DNA of 64,000 bases from Hippopus hippopus (GCA_946811185.2 OX328105.1:47058845-47122844); one strand, 5' to 3'. Counted from the stretch's first letter, positions 32,901-42,772 are shown. The notes: generated by a model not told the origin, from the letters alone. Program-made: numbers and translations.

Positions 32901-35475
32901 ATGATAACTTTATCCTAAATTTAACCCTTTGCCACATAATCCACAATTTAACAACCCCAATGAAGAAAGCTTTCGAGAACATTGTGAGAAAACCCTTTGC
33001 CACATAATCCACATTTTAACAACCCCAATGAAGAAAGCTTTCAAGAACATTGTGAGAAAAGAAGAAAATGCTGGTAACCAGGTTTTTTGTCTTTTCCCAT
33101 AATGTTTTAAATTCTATCAAAGACAAATGTCTGGTTTTAACCACTGTCCATTCATCGTCTGAAAATGCTTTCAATTTGAAAAAGTCTTGAGATTCTGTTG
33201 TTGATAACTATTTAAAAATGAGGATGAAAAGCGTCTAGATCACCATTTGCTCACATATTTTCTTTTTCCCACTAATTTTCCCATTCATTTTCTGTCTTAT
33301 TTTCTCATAAGACATGGTAATAAGAATCCAAGGAGAACATTTTTATGTTCTGATTGCTTCAACATTCATAAAAGGTTTTTAAGTTGTAGGCTAAAGTTGT
33401 CATCGTTGCAACAGATCAGAATCATACAAGAACATACATCCTGTAGTTAAAATCAGTTTTACAGTGTTTCTGTTTGGCAGCATAAACTGCAATGTCCAAC
33501 TAAGAAAAAAGATTAAGGGCATATTTGCAGTAATACTTATTATTCTATTCAGTTGCTTTACCAAACGACAAAATTTTACACTTATCTAAATTGAAAGCAT
33601 TTGCAGACAACTAAATAAATGAGACTGTTTACCAGAATTTTCTCCTTTTCCAACAATGTTTTTAAAAGCTTTTTATCACAGGGTTGTAAAAAGTCGGTAT
33701 TGTGTGGTAAAGGGTTAAATGCTGTTCTACAACAACATTGCATATACATACGGGTATTTGATTTTAGATGAGAATTAATTGTCCACAAACTAAGTCAATT
33801 AAATATTAAATTTCACAATCCTAAGCAAAATATTCCTATAGATACAAGTACTTCATTTTCAGGGAAGTACCGACAGATGTTGGACGGAGAACTGCAGAAA
33901 AATGGAAAGTTCCGTTTCTAGAAACCTCAGCAAAAGAAAATCAGGTTTGTTATTGTGGTATGATTTAATCCTTTTCTGCAACAATCCTGTTTTTTAACCA
34001 CCCTGTAAAAGTAGCCTTTTGAAAACATTGTGGGAAAAGAGGAAAATGCTGGTAACCAGCATTTTCTCCTTTTCGCACAATGTTATCTACCCTTTTCAAA
34101 AACAAACCTATCCTTTGAGCCATAATTATTATGTCATCTGCTAATTCTTTCATATGGAACAAGTCCACTATTTTATTATCTGGTGAAGATTTATATTTTT
34201 CTGTGGCCTCTATGAACTAAGAAGAATGGTGGAGTTACCCTGGCTATTTTTGAAGGAAACATCGAGGCCTCGGCATCGTCCTGGCATAGCCCCGGCATCG
34301 TCTCAGTTGTCATGCTAAAACTTTGACATTTTGTAATATCTCTTTTATTACTGAAGTTTTTTACCTCAAACTTTGACTACTTGTTAACTTTTAGAAGAGG
34401 AACCTAGTTTATAGGGGCAGGTAATTATCAAAATATTTTTGTCACAGTTATGCCTCCTCCTTTTTTTGCTCAGAATTTTCAAAAACTTCAACATTTTGTA
34501 ATATCTCTGTAATTTTTGAAGTTTTTTAACCTCAAACTTTGACTAGTTCTTAACTATCAAAAGGGGAACATAAATAAAAGGGTTAGGCAACCATCAAAAT
34601 TTTTTTGACACTGTTGTGCCCTTTTTTTGACTTAGATTGTGCACTGAAAATCAAGCACTTGCAGCTGTACAGTGGCACCCACATGTGGCAGTGTCTATTC
34701 TAGAAGCTGAATATGAGAGGGGATTTTCCCCCTCGCCATCTGAAAAATAAGGGGGAAGTAGGCGGTACGATTTTCGAACAGATAGAAAACATATTGCTCA
34801 TATAGCAGACGTTTATTCCTGTCTAAGACTATAGAGTAGACTGACTTGCTCACATGTCAAAAGACAGTTTCTGGAATGTCCTTCCATAGAAATTAAATTC
34901 ATTTTTGAGAAACAGGTAAGAGTTACACAGTTTTAAAATTCATTTTGATAAAATTCATTGCAATAACAGTACTCTAAGACTAGATTGAAGTAGACCGTTT
35001 TGGACCGGGTTGTTTTGGTAGTAGGCCATTTTGACCATTTATGTTGGAAACAGTTTCTACAATGATTATTTTTCATTCAGAATAGTGGTATTTTTGGCAA
35101 GGCAACAGTAAATTCTTTGTTATGTGAATTTTTCATAGTTAATTTTTTTTGCGGGACAGTCAGGCATTGGGTCTTAATTTATGTGGGATCTGAAAAAAAT
35201 TGGTACGAATCCCACATTTGAATGGCCTAGAATAGACATTGATGTGGTGCTCATGTTTTACATATTATGTCTCTTTTTCTATGTTATCATCATAGAGTTC
35301 CATAGGTACTAGAATGTCTAGTTTGTGAAACTAACAACACAGGATCATTTGTTAAAGGGTTAATATTTTTTTTTTCTTATTTCAGGCAGTAAGCAAAGTG
35401 TTTGATCAGATGGTCCTCACCATAGAGAAAGCATCAGGAAATGTACAAGAGAAAAATGGATGTGTTGTATCATAG
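20943..35475 (+). CDS. RHEB: RHEB, Ras homologue enriched in brain (complete)
   Basis: Seven phase-consistent exons (20943-20991, 28638-28709, 29721-29788, 32214-32296, 32768-32872, 33863-33944, 35386-35475) encode 182 residues; human RHEB has 184. Visible motifs are the P-loop GFRSVGKS at 12-19, with the RHEB-type Arg where Ras has Gly12, the switch I segment [10 protein letters not shown] (Thr37), DTAGQ (59-63, Gln63), NKSD (118-121), TSAK (147-150), and the C-terminal CaaX box CVVS (179-182). GTP-bound RHEB activates TORC1 on lysosomal membranes and is switched off by the TSC complex. The CaaX Ser predicts farnesylation. The ATG is preceded by GTC at -3, so the start context is moderate, but the [12 protein letters not shown] start fits the family. 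Intron 1 is 7.6 kb and filled with nested repeats. Confidence 0.96.
21611..21905 (+). mobile_element. SINE family S2 copy
   Basis: The tRNA-like head has an A box (tagctcattggtagagca) and a B box (ggttcgattcc), and CCAGCC/GGCTGG can pair as an acceptor stem. The anticodon region is too long for a functional tRNA. The body has ggtgctatacaccgagcatg and the tail caattcaatcaatt. Confidence 0.75.
21906..22520. other. RHEB intron 1, unassigned
   Basis: Sequence inserted with the SINE into the foldback arm. No element ends or exons recognised. Confidence 0.4.
22904..25259 (+). mobile_element. Tandem-unit element, family b (165-bp units)
   Basis: It begins TTTTTAGCTCCACTGGCC with the hairpin CTGGCC-GAA-GGCCAG (22915-22929), then a GTCC microsatellite, and units of about 165 bp with the blocks gggctaccaaatt and acaagttttacatgggctta. 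The 3' end has GCCAGTGGAGC, the hairpin GGGCCATCATGGCCC and CTTGTT. GCTCCACTGGC (22909-22919) and GCCAGTGGAGC (25221-25231) are perfect subterminal inverted repeats. It is interrupted by a 1084-bp transposon. Architecture resembles Helentron-associated elements (inference). Confidence 0.8.
23341..24424. mobile_element. DNA transposon (1084 bp) inside the family b element
   Basis: The ends CAGGGTTTTCC and GGAAAACCCTG are inverse, with TACCTA repeated at 23335-23340 and 24425-24430. Removing it restores a normal 165-bp unit. No transposase was recognised. Confidence 0.75.
25771..26509. mobile_element. Foldback built from TACGTGCGCACGTA palindromes
   Basis: Inverted ends TACGGTGGCACAAAAGTGAC (about 35 bp) flanked by CATATT at 25765-25770 and 26510-26515. 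Each arm (about 25806-26095 and 26180-26478) is an array of self-complementary TACGTGCGCACGTA or GCAGTAGC variants. The centre has the inverse pair CCAATCAGA/TCTGATTGG. Confidence 0.85.
26663..26723. repeat. Perfect 61-nt palindrome
   Basis: 30-bp arms that are exact inverses with one central A, starting AAATATAAAAATAACATTGA. Could extrude as a cruciform or fold as a hairpin if transcribed within RHEB intron 1. Confidence 0.9.
26724..27025. other. RHEB intron 1, unassigned
   Basis: Nothing recognised in this AT-rich stretch. Confidence 0.4.
27026..27335 (-). mobile_element. Two adjacent copies of a diverged TTAA-MITE subfamily
   Basis: Both share atcttacnttgtagaaaata, a shorter palindrome and a tail atggttantcntttaccaaa. 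The join is near TTAA at about 27160-27163. Confidence 0.6.
27336..28290. other. RHEB intron 1, unassigned
   Basis: It contains repeated ATCGACAATT motifs at about 28178-28245. No exon or element ends recognised. Confidence 0.4.
28291..28347. repeat. Imperfect hairpin upstream of RHEB exon 2
   Basis: 23-bp arms (28291-28313 and 28325-28347) with two mismatches, a GTACTCATTAGAATCG core and an 11-nt loop. Origin unknown. Confidence 0.7.
28638..28709 (+). CDS. RHEB: RHEB coding exon 2
   Basis: 72 bases: [20 protein letters not shown], then IEN and the first base of Thr41. Acceptor ctttccag, donor ACA|gtaagt. It holds the rest of the P-loop and the effector (switch I) region. Confidence 0.95.
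28828..29025 (-). mobile_element. TTAA-MITE copy, diverged (first of three adjoining)
   Basis: It ends in agtaaagggTTAA, and that TTAA is also the left end of the next copy. Core gtgctggttactagcat. Confidence 0.75.
29022..29250 (+). mobile_element. TTAA-MITE, best-preserved copy (reference for the family)
   Basis: 229 bp from TTAA (29022-29025) to TTAA (29247-29250), with inverted ends CTCTTTACCACACAA and TCGTTTGGTAAAGAG. The centre (29077-29143) is a perfect palindrome of two 33-bp arms around one A. It includes GAAAACATTGTGGGAAAAGG and the GGTAACC centre; in inverted copies the central base is T. TTAA targets and CCCTTT-like ends fit piggyBac. No coding capacity. Confidence 0.93.
29247..29475 (-). 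mobile_element. TTAA-MITE copy (third of three adjoining)
   Basis: Shares its left TTAA with the previous copy and is in the opposite orientation. It ends in ggtaaaggg TTAA at 29472-29475. Confidence 0.9.
29721..29788 (+). CDS. RHEB: RHEB coding exon 3
   Basis: 68 bases encoding (T)[19 protein letters not shown] and AGQ. The acceptor is tttaag at 29715-29720. The nearby cttttcag would break the frame, so I rejected it. Donor CAG|gtatag. Confidence 0.93.
29815..30035 (+). mobile_element. TTAA-MITE copy, diverged right end
   Basis: It has ttttaacgaccctg, the core aaaatgctggtaaccatcat and gcaaatgctttcaatttg. The right terminus is degraded. Confidence 0.75.
30365..30593 (+). mobile_element. TTAA-MITE copy, well preserved
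   Basis: TTAA at both ends (30365-30368, 30590-30593) and a complete central palindrome. Confidence 0.92.
30651..30833 (-). mobile_element. TTAA-MITE copy, diverged
   Basis: It runs from ctaacccttcaccaga to gtaaaggg TTAA, with a core of gctggcaacctgca. Confidence 0.75.
30837..30985 (+). mobile_element. TTAA-MITE copy, right part missing
   Basis: Starts TTAAccaaacaatccc directly after the previous copy. The palindrome is partly kept (gataaccagcatttc). Confidence 0.7.
31196..31431 (-). mobile_element. TTAA-MITE copy
   Basis: It runs from gtaactctttaccaca to ggtgaagggTTga. The right palindrome arm carries a short insertion (gcaatcta). Confidence 0.8.
31485..31705 (-). mobile_element. SINE family S1 copy, diverged
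   Basis: It has gtgagagaggaatgaaccct and a degraded head on the reverse strand. Confidence 0.5.
31881..32109 (+). mobile_element. TTAA-MITE copy, well preserved
   Basis: TTAA at 31881-31884 and 32106-32109. The palindrome centre reads GGTGACC. Confidence 0.9.
32214..32296 (+). CDS. RHEB: RHEB coding exon 4
   Basis: 83 bases, [20 protein letters not shown] then YSVNSQK plus two bases of Ser91. Acceptor tttcatag, donor AAG|gtaaag. Switch II and strand beta-4. Confidence 0.95.
32428..32620 (-). mobile_element. TTAA-MITE copy, heavily diverged
   Basis: Recognised by aactctttactatgttac, gataaaatgctgattacc and a T-rich palindrome remnant. Confidence 0.55.
32768..32872 (+). CDS. RHEB: RHEB coding exon 5
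   Basis: 105 bases from [16 protein letters not shown] to GNKSDLDME, with split codons at both ends. It is preceded by a very long T tract (acceptor tttttcag). It contains the guanine-specificity motif NKSD. Confidence 0.95.
32921..33215 (+). mobile_element. TTAA-MITE copy with internal tandem duplication
   Basis: The first 71 bases (aaccctttgccacataatcc ...) occur twice in tandem before the palindrome. TTAA at both ends. Confidence 0.8.
33547..33718 (-). mobile_element. TTAA-MITE copy, one palindrome arm deleted
   Basis: Starts ctttaccaaacgacaaaatt and ends ggtaaaggg TTAA. Only the second arm (accagaattttctccttttcc-type) remains. Confidence 0.8.
33863..33944 (+). CDS. RHEB: RHEB coding exon 6
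   Basis: 82 bases: [20 protein letters not shown] then TSAKENQ, donor CAG|gtttgt. It holds the SAK motif. A TTAA-MITE begins about 20 bases past the donor. Confidence 0.95.
33964..34193 (+). mobile_element. TTAA-MITE copy just past RHEB exon 6
   Basis: The left TTAA is 20 bases after the exon 6 donor. The core palindrome is almost complete. Confidence 0.87.
34235..34695 (+). mobile_element. Tandem-unit element, family d (two units of about 165 bp)
   Basis: Units contain cattttgtaatatctct, cctcaaactttgacta and taactatcaaaaggggaac. The 3' part has atcaagcacttgcag but a degraded terminus. Confidence 0.65.
35386..35475 (+). CDS. RHEB: RHEB coding exon 7 (stop codon, CaaX box)
   Basis: 29 residues from [20 protein letters not shown] to CVVS, then TAG at 35473-35475. 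The acceptor follows a T-rich tract. The hypervariable tail is short and ends in a prenylation motif. Confidence 0.95.
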   Translation, partial: AVSKVFDQMVLTIEKASGNVQEKNGCVVS

Positions 35476-35744
35476 ACAGTCACATAGAGTTAGTCAAACC
35501 TTCAGCCATTTCCAGATGTATTTACTTGAGATTTTTCAGATTGAACCACTTGCCAAACAATCGCTTGCTTTTACAACTTTGGGATAGAACGCTTTTGAAA
35601 ACAGTATGTGAAAAGGAGAGAATGCTTGCTATCCAGGGAAAAGTTTGAAATACTTGTAAAGGAAACCGTAGGGATCCACGTATAGGTTAAATGGCAGTAG
35701 TGCTTTTACTGAACTGCATTTATATGGTACATGTATTAATCCTA

Positions 35745-35750
35745 AATAAA
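35745..35750 (+). terminator. Candidate polyadenylation signal for RHEB
   Basis: AATAAA lies 270 bases after the RHEB stop codon. The interval holds a fragment of the TTAA-MITE (about 35541-35640), so part of the 3' UTR may be repeat-derived. Other AATAAA hexamers lie further downstream, so the choice is tentative. Confidence 0.4.
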
Positions 35751-35754
35751 CAAT

Positions 35755-35935
35755 ACCAAGTTGTAACGACCCTGAGGAAGATGGCTTTAGAAAAAGCATT
35801 TTCTCCTTTTCCCACATTGTTATCTACCTTTCAAAGACAATTTTCACCACTTAAACCACATTTAATTTTTTGTCTGCAAGTGGTTTAGATTTAGACAAGT
35901 CCAAATTTTGTTGAGGTAAAGGGTAGAAAACCAAG
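35755..35935 (+). mobile_element. TTAA-MITE fragment
   Basis: Right half only: agcattttctccttttccca and the tail to ttgttgaggtaaagggt. Confidence 0.65.
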
Positions 35936-36688
35936 CAGTCATGCCCTTATATTTGACAGGTTTGGAATGAAGGAGGGAAAAAAGGAGAATTACACTGAGG
36001 CTTTCTGTAAACATGTCTTGATTAATTTTTTGTGGATATGGTAGATCAAGATCAGACTGCATTAATCTGGAATTTTCTTTGTCAGATAGAGAGATTTTTC
36101 CAACAAAACAAAAAATCTGTAATGACAATATTTTGATTTTTACTTTTGAGGGAACATTCCATTTTATGGGAAAAGGAGTAAATGCTGGTGAGAATTTTCT
36201 CCTTGTCCCCAAAAAGTTTTCAAACCCTCTTCTTTGTGATTGTAGATACACAGGGTAGTTTGGTAAAGGGTGAAAAGTCAACTTTATATTTTATAGATAA
36301 TTGAAATGTAGTGTTTGTGCACACATGTGCAGTGGGATTTTGGCTTGATACATATATGTTTATCAATATTGCTATAAAATTTAGATGAAAGTGATAGCAT
36401 AGAATTACTAACAAATCCATATCAAACTTGAGTTTTATGTCAGTTAAGTTAAGAATACATTTTTTATCACTTACCTTTGTTTACCATCAAATAAGTTTTG
36501 TTTCTGTTTGAATACGATTTTTGTCACCTCATGTAACTACTCTTGTTATCCATGTTGTATTGTCATTACAAAGGTTTACTTACTTTTTTTATTTGTTTTT
36601 AAGCTCAGTTTACCCATAGAGGGCCGGAATTTTCATTTTAGAAAAAAGACCCAAAGGAGAGAAATTTTTAGGTTGCCTGTGTTCAGAG

Positions 36689-36752
36689 AGCAGGTAGTAT
36701 GGATCAAAGATCAGACTACAAATTTTGTTGTCTGATCTTGATCTACATTGGC
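36689..36752. mobile_element. GATCAGACTGCAC palindromic element
   Basis: It runs from gtatggatcaaagatcagac to the inverse gtctgatcttgatctacatt. Related copies lie at about 16218-16275, 18805-18915, 39829-39895, 43300-43365 and 56848-56905. Confidence 0.65.
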
Positions 36753-36928
36753 TTAAAAGGCAACTAAAATAATGGTAGGTGCTTTACTGGTGAACGAAAT
36801 TTCAGATTCTGTGTATATAAATCAGATCTCAAATTGAACTTAACCAAAATTTCTGAAAACATTACATTAAAGAAGAAGTGATAAAGGTGATAAACAGAAG
36901 GTATACAAGGCAAAGAGATGTGCTTTTA

Positions 36929-37210
36929 TTAGCTTGGCTGTTTTTGAAGAAAACAATGAGTTATTGTCTTAGCCATGGCGCCATCTGTGTCATTGTTGTG
37001 CTAAAATTTTGACATTTTGTAATATCTCTGTTATTACAGAAGATATTCACATCAAAGTTGGACAAGTTGTTAACTATCAAAAGGGGAACTCATACAGTAG
37101 ATGTCCATCGAAGTATTTTTTCACAGTTATGCCTCTTTTTTGACTTAGATTTGCACTGAAAATCAAGCACTTGCTGCTGAGTGTTGGCACCTGCATGCAG
37201 TGCTCTTGTT
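36929..37210 (+). mobile_element. Tandem-unit element, family d (single unit)
   Basis: It begins TTAGCTTGGCTGTTTTTGAA, a hairpin-like start with a GAA loop. It has one unit and ends with an imperfect hairpin and gtgctCTTGTT. Confidence 0.75.
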
Positions 37211-37223
37211 TGAATTGTGGTGT

Positions 37224-37491
37224 TGTATGCTCTGGGATAAGGGAGTTTAGTGCTTCTCAGTGATGATTTATACCAAGCAAGTTGTAACACAATTATAGAT
37301 CCATAAAATCCATGTTGTCTAACAATAGGCTCGATAGTGAAGTAGTATGACCCTTTGACATGCTGAAAATTTACAAATAGCAATAAGTTTCGACCCATGT
37401 CAGTCTATGCGGTCAGTTCAGGCTGACATAGGTGGATACTTATTTTTTTTTTTCAAATATATTAAACCCCCTTTTTACAGAGCTTGGCTCA
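37224..37491. mobile_element. TGAGCCATG-MITE copy, diverged
   Basis: It has the left end gtatgctctgggataagg, the palindrome catgtcag ... ggctgacata and the right end cagagcttggctca. Confidence 0.7.
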
Positions 37492-37945
37492 AATATTTGA
37501 AAACAACAAAGAGATTGTTTAGTGCTTGAAGAAAGATATGGATCTTTGTGCAATATTGAACACCAGTGTTTATTATTATACTGCAAAGAAATTTCTCGTG
37601 ATCTGATTGGACAATATGCCCCGAACATATATATTATCATGTACACTGGCAAAACCAACGTAAAAACAGTTTCCCTTTTGGGAGCCCCGTATACATGACT
37701 ACACTTTCTACACAACATCCAAAATGGCAGCGTCGATCAAGATTAACATCAAGATTATGCACCAAACTGCACGTTTTACCAAGGTTTCAGTGACGTCACT
37801 TCCCAGTGATGTCAGTTTTCATTGAATTGGGGCACTCAGAAGGGAAATTCTACTTCGTCAGTGTCTTCAATTTTTGAAATAAAAAAATAGGTAAATTTCG
37901 CTTAACACACGTTGGAATGGTAAAACTTTGCAGTATAATCAATTC

Positions 37946-38086
37946 GTTGTACGGTCAGATGGCAGGGGACTTGGAAACTTGTTCACAGCTATGGTGAATC
38001 ATGTCGCCACCTTGCCGGCTCGGGGCGACATGATTCACGACAGCCGTGAACAAGTTTCCAAGTCCCCTGCCACCTGACCGTACAAC
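37946..38086. mobile_element. Foldback element, 63-bp arms
   Basis: Arms at 37946-38008 and 38024-38086 (gttgtacggtcag ... ctgaccgtacaac) differ at few sites. A second, shorter copy is at 41014-41128. Both are preceded by a similar stretch (attattatactg.aaagaaa), so the element is longer than the palindrome. Confidence 0.8.
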
Positions 38087-38270
38087 TAATACTGTGAGTG
38101 TAATGAAATGTAGGGATATGCTTCCGAACTTTTTACAATTTGACAAGATTCTGAATTCGTCAATATTGAGAGCATGATGACAAAATAAGTCTTGCTCAGA
38201 TAACTGAATTTGATTTTGTATGAGTAGGAAATGTTCTATGAAAACAAGAAAATCCTGGATACCAGCTTTT

Positions 38271-38498
38271 TATCTCTTTACCAAACGACAAAATTTTAGA
38301 CTGGTTCAAATTAAAAGCATTTGCAGAAGACAATTCAAAGGTGGTACAAATTAAGAAATTTTTCTTTAAAAGGTTAGAAAACATTGTGGGAAAAGGAGAA
38401 AATGCTGGTTACCAGCATTTTCTCCTTTTCCCACAATGTTTTCAAAAGGCTTCTTCCTCAGAGTAGTTAAAACTTGGGATTGTGTGGTAAAGAGTTAA
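38271..38498 (-). mobile_element. TTAA-MITE copy, well preserved
   Basis: It runs from ctctttaccaaacgac to ggtaaagagTTAA (38495-38498), with a full central palindrome. Confidence 0.9.
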
Positions 38499-38501
38499 CC
38501 T

Positions 38502-39715
38502 TTTTAGCTTAGGTGAGCTTTTGTGATTGTGCTGCGTCCGTCGTGCGTCATCCGTCTTGCGTCGTCAACTTTTACCTTGTGTACGCTCTAGAGGCCACAT
38601 TTTCAGTCTAAAACTCCTGAAAGTTGGTCAGAATGTTTTTCTTGATAATATCTTAGACGAGTTCGAAAATGGGTCATGTCTGGTCAAAAACTAGGTCACT
38701 AGGTCAAATCTTAGAAAAACCTTGTGTACGCTCTAGAGGCCACATTTTCAGTCCAAAACTCTTGAAAGGTAGTCAGAATGTTTGTCTTGATGACATCTGA
38801 GATGAGTTCGAAAACAGGTCATGTCAAGACAAAAACTAGGTCACTAGGTCAAATCTTAGAAAAACCTGGTGTACACACTAGAAGCCACATTTTCTGTCCA
38901 AAACTCTTGAAAGTTGGTCAGAATGTTTGTCTTGATACCTCAGAGTTTGCAAAAGGGTCAGGTCGTGTCAAAAACTAGGTCACTAGGTCAAATCTTAGAA
39001 AAATGTTGTGTACGCTCTAGAGGCCACATTTTCAGTCCAAAACTCTTGAAAGGTAGTCAGAATGTTTGTCTTGATGATACCTTGCATGAGTTTGAAAATG
39101 GGTTATGTCCAGTCAATAACTAGGTCACTAGGTTAGATCTTAGAAAAACCTTGTGTACACTCTAGAGGCCACATTATTAGTCCAAAATTCTTGAAAGTTA
39201 GTCAGAATGTTTGCATTGATGATATCTCAAACAAGTTCAAAAATGGGTCATGTTAGGTCGAAAACTAGGTCACAAGGTCATATCTAGGAAAAACCTTGTG
39301 TAGGCACTAGAGGCCACATTTTCAGCCCAAAACTCTTGAAAGTTGGTCAGAATATTTGTCTTGATTATATCTTGGATGAGTTTGAAAATGGGTCATGTTG
39401 GGTCAAAATGTAGGTCACTAGGTCAGATCTTAGAAGAACCTTGTGTATGCTCTAGAGGCCACATTTTCATTCCTATACACATGAAACTTGGTCAGAATGT
39501 TTGTCTTGATGATTTCTTGGACCAGTTTGCAAGTGGATCATTTCGGGTCAATAACTAAGTCACTGAGTCAAATCTTCAAAAAACCTTTTTCAGTCAAATA
39601 CTCATGAAAATCTTGGTAGAATGTTTGTCATAATATCTCAAAAGAGATTGAAAATGGGTCATGTTTGGTCAAAAGACTCAGGTGAGCAACTTCAGGGCCA
39701 TCATGGCCCCTTGTT
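38502..39715 (+). mobile_element. Tandem-unit element, family a (seven or more 145-bp units)
   Basis: It begins TTTTTAGCTTAGGTGAGC with the 5' hairpin collapsed. Units start at spacings of 145, 145, 139, 145, 145 and 145 bases, measured on GTCAGAATGTTT. The end has CTCAGGTGAGC, the hairpin GGGCCATCATGGCCC and CTTGTT at 39710-39715. Confidence 0.82.
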
Positions 39716-40110
39716 ATATAATGTTTTCAAATGTCTTCTTTCAATGTTCATTTACTGAAGAGCCATTTAGTATAAAGTTGTATAATCAGTCCATATTGTG
39801 CAGAAGGTAATTGCACAAGCTTAATACTGGACAGTGTAGATCAAGATCAGACTGCATAGAATTTGCAGCCTAATCTAGAATCTGGCCTATTCATTATGTT
39901 GGGAGACAGCCAGGAAATTTCAGTATTTGTGGTTTCTGGTTTGTCAGACTTGAAGTATCCATTACACTTACATCGCACTTTTAAGTGTCAAACTAATCAA
40001 ATGCATTATTTCACCTTCTTGTCTATTTGAACTTCATTAAAGGTTTATGCATAATGATAATGATAGTGAACTTATTCTGCGCAAATGTGTCTAAATGATG
40101 TAAATATACA

Positions 40111-40346
40111 TAAGCCATGCTCTGGCAAAGGGGGTTTAATGTATCTCCTTCATGCTTTACACCGGGCAAGTCATCCATAAAATCTGTTTTGTCTAACAAC
40201 CAACTGAATCATGAGGTAGAATGTCTTTTGACATGCAGAAAATTAAAAAAAAAAAAAAAGTATTGACCTATGTCGGACTGCGCCGGCTGACCTGGTTGGA
40301 TAGTTTTGGCAGATGCATTGAACCCCCTCTCTCAGAGCATGGCTTA
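40111..40346. mobile_element. TGAGCCATG-MITE copy
   Basis: The ends taagccatgctctgg and cagagcatggctta are inverse. Confidence 0.8.
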
Positions 40347-40390
40347 CATTCATGTGTGGTGGTGATTTTGTGTGCATGATCATATAAATA

Positions 40391-40640
40391 TGGGCCATGC
40401 TCTGTGAAAAGGGGGACTAATGCGTCTCCGTGATCCATGGTACAATATGCAAGCCATCACATACTTATAGCTTCATAATAGCTACCTTTTTAACAACCGA
40501 CTTAATCCTGAGGTAGACTGGGTCCCTGGACATACATAGAATTGACCAATAGCAAAAAGTTTCGGCCTAGGTCAGCCTGTCGACCTGGGTCGACACTTTT
40601 CGCGGTTGCATTAAGCCCCCTTTCCACAGAGCATGGCTCA
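40391..40640. mobile_element. TGAGCCATG-MITE copy
   Basis: The ends tgggccatgctctgtg and cacagagcatggctca are inverse. It lies 44 bases from the previous copy. Confidence 0.82.
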
Positions 40641-41013
40641 AATATATAAATAACACAATCTTGTTTTCACAACATTGCGACAACTTAAACTTTGTATGAC
40701 TGGCAAACAACTTTTTGTGTCCTGCAGCAGACCACTGTAGAGAACATTTTGGCAAAAGGAGAGATTGCTTATTCAAGCAGTTTCTCTCTAAGCCATAATT
40801 TTTTCAGGTCAATTCTCATACCAGGATATATCCTTAATTTGATTATTCATATATCACAAGAATATTGCCACAGTATTTTGCTACAAATTTGTATCAAGTG
40901 GTATTTGGTTGGTACAGAGCCATTGATATTATGGTAGTACTTTTTCAATTATTATACTGGAAAGAAATATCTCGCAATCTGATTGGAAAATATGCTCTGA
41001 ACATATATTGTTC

Positions 41014-41128
41014 TTGTACGGTCAGGTGGGAAGGCACTTGAAAACTTGTTCAGCTCTGTCACCTCGGGGTGACATGATTCACCACAGCCGTGAACAAGTT
41101 TCTCAGTGCCCTGCAACCTAATTGTAGA
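41014..41128. mobile_element. Second copy of the 63-bp-arm foldback
   Basis: It has cttgtacggtcaggtggg ... ggtgacatgattcaccacag ... cagtgccctgcaacc. It is more diverged than the copy at 37946. Confidence 0.7.
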
Positions 41129-41140
41129 AGTAATTATGTT

Positions 41141-41360
41141 TTAACTCTTTACCAAATGAAAAAAAAATGGGAGTCATCCAAATTGAAAGCATTGAAAGCC
41201 GACAATTTGAATATGGCTGGAAATATGAAATTTGGCTGTTAAAAAGTAGAAAACATTGTGGGAAAAGGAGATAACAGCATATTCTCCTTTTCCCACACTG
41301 TTTTCAAAAGCTTTATTTCAAAGGGTCGTTAAAACTTGGGATTATGTTGTAGAGGGTGAA
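41141..41360 (-). mobile_element. TTAA-MITE copy
   Basis: TTAA at 41141-41144; ends tgtagaggg tgaa. The palindrome centre is deleted (gagataacagcatattct). Confidence 0.75.
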
Positions 41361-41415
41361 ATTTGTTAGAAAATTTTGGAAAGCTGTTATGAGGCAATGT
41401 ACAGGTTCAGTTGAA

Positions 41416-41625
41416 TTAACTCTTTACCACACAATCCTGACTTTTAACGACCCTGGGAAAGAAGCCTATAGAAAACATTGTGGGAAAAAGAGAAAATGCT
41501 AGTAACCATACTATTTTCTACCCTGTCAAAGTCAGAAATCATCATATTAACAAGATTTCATTTGTTGTCTACAGATGCTTTGAATTAGGTCGAGTCCAAA
41601 AATTTGTCATTTGGTAAAGAGTTAA
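41416..41625 (+). mobile_element. TTAA-MITE copy, right arm deleted
   Basis: TTAA at both ends (41416-41419, 41622-41625). The left arm gaaaacattgtgggaaaaag is present and the right arm is lost. Confidence 0.85.
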
Positions 41626-42534
41626 TTGTTTCAGTGAAATTGTAATGTGTTCCTATCTTATTGTATGTTTGTGAAAGTGTTTGTATGTATGTACATGGTT
41701 ATTGCATTTTAATACATGCATGTCTTACATGTTTTTAAAGAAAATAAATGTTTCTTGTACTCAACAGAATTACATTATGCAAATATTACACAGGAATTTA
41801 AAAACAATCCAAAGTGTCATGTTCATTCCATTAGAAACTCAATTTTATGATGATATTATGTTTAATACAGGCAAATAGACATGCGTTTAGAATATTCATG
41901 AAAAGGAGGCTGTTGCTCAGATACATGAGGCCACACCCCTATCTTGCTTTATCATCTCTGATTAGATATGTAACATTGTAGGTACACTGCATAGCTTTTG
42001 AAAGCTTATAAAGATATAGTTTCTGTTATGCTTTTCAGTTGTTTATAGAAATAAAACAGTGTATTATATCCCTATAATTCACCTGTGAATTTTATAATTC
42101 ACCAGTGAATGTTATAACTTTTATTTTTGACATGAATGAATTTTAAGTGGGTGAACATCACTTTTTATGATTTAAACATTGCTTGTGATGTCATTGTTAC
42201 AGCTAGTCCATATCCAACTAGATTGAATAGATCTATTTCTCTTGAAAAACACACATATTTTTGACAGTGAGCAAAAACTAGATGTTAAAAGAAAAATTGA
42301 AGTGAAGAGCATAAAAGAAATAGAGCAACTGTTTGTTTCAGTGTATGATCTAAAATTCTTTTATCTCATGAAAAGCAGAGGCCATATTTTCACTTGTGGC
42401 TTTGCAGCAAAATATATAGCCCTTGCTTTTCACTCAAAAGAAATGTTGATTATACACGGAAACAGACAATTATCCTTTAGTTTTGTTTTGTTTGAAATCA
42501 ACTTACTTATAACCATATAATACATTGTATTTTA

Positions 42535-42772
42535 GTAGTGCTCTGGGAAAGGAGGTCAGAGGTTATCTTCGTGATGCCCTATACAAAGAAATTTGTTGCA
42601 AATTACAGATCCATTTTGTCTAACACTGTTTGAATCATAGGGTAGATTGGTTTTTTGACAATCAGAATATTTACCAATAGCAAAAAGTTTTCAACCCAAG
42701 TTAGCCTGTGCAGGTTGTCATGGATAGATACTTTTTTGCAGATGCATTAAACCCCCTTTTCAGACAGCATGA
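42535..42772. mobile_element. TGAGCCATG-MITE copy, diverged
   Basis: It has tgctctgggaaaggagg on the left and ccccttttcagacagcatga on the right, with an inner remnant of the caggtt palindrome. Confidence 0.6.
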
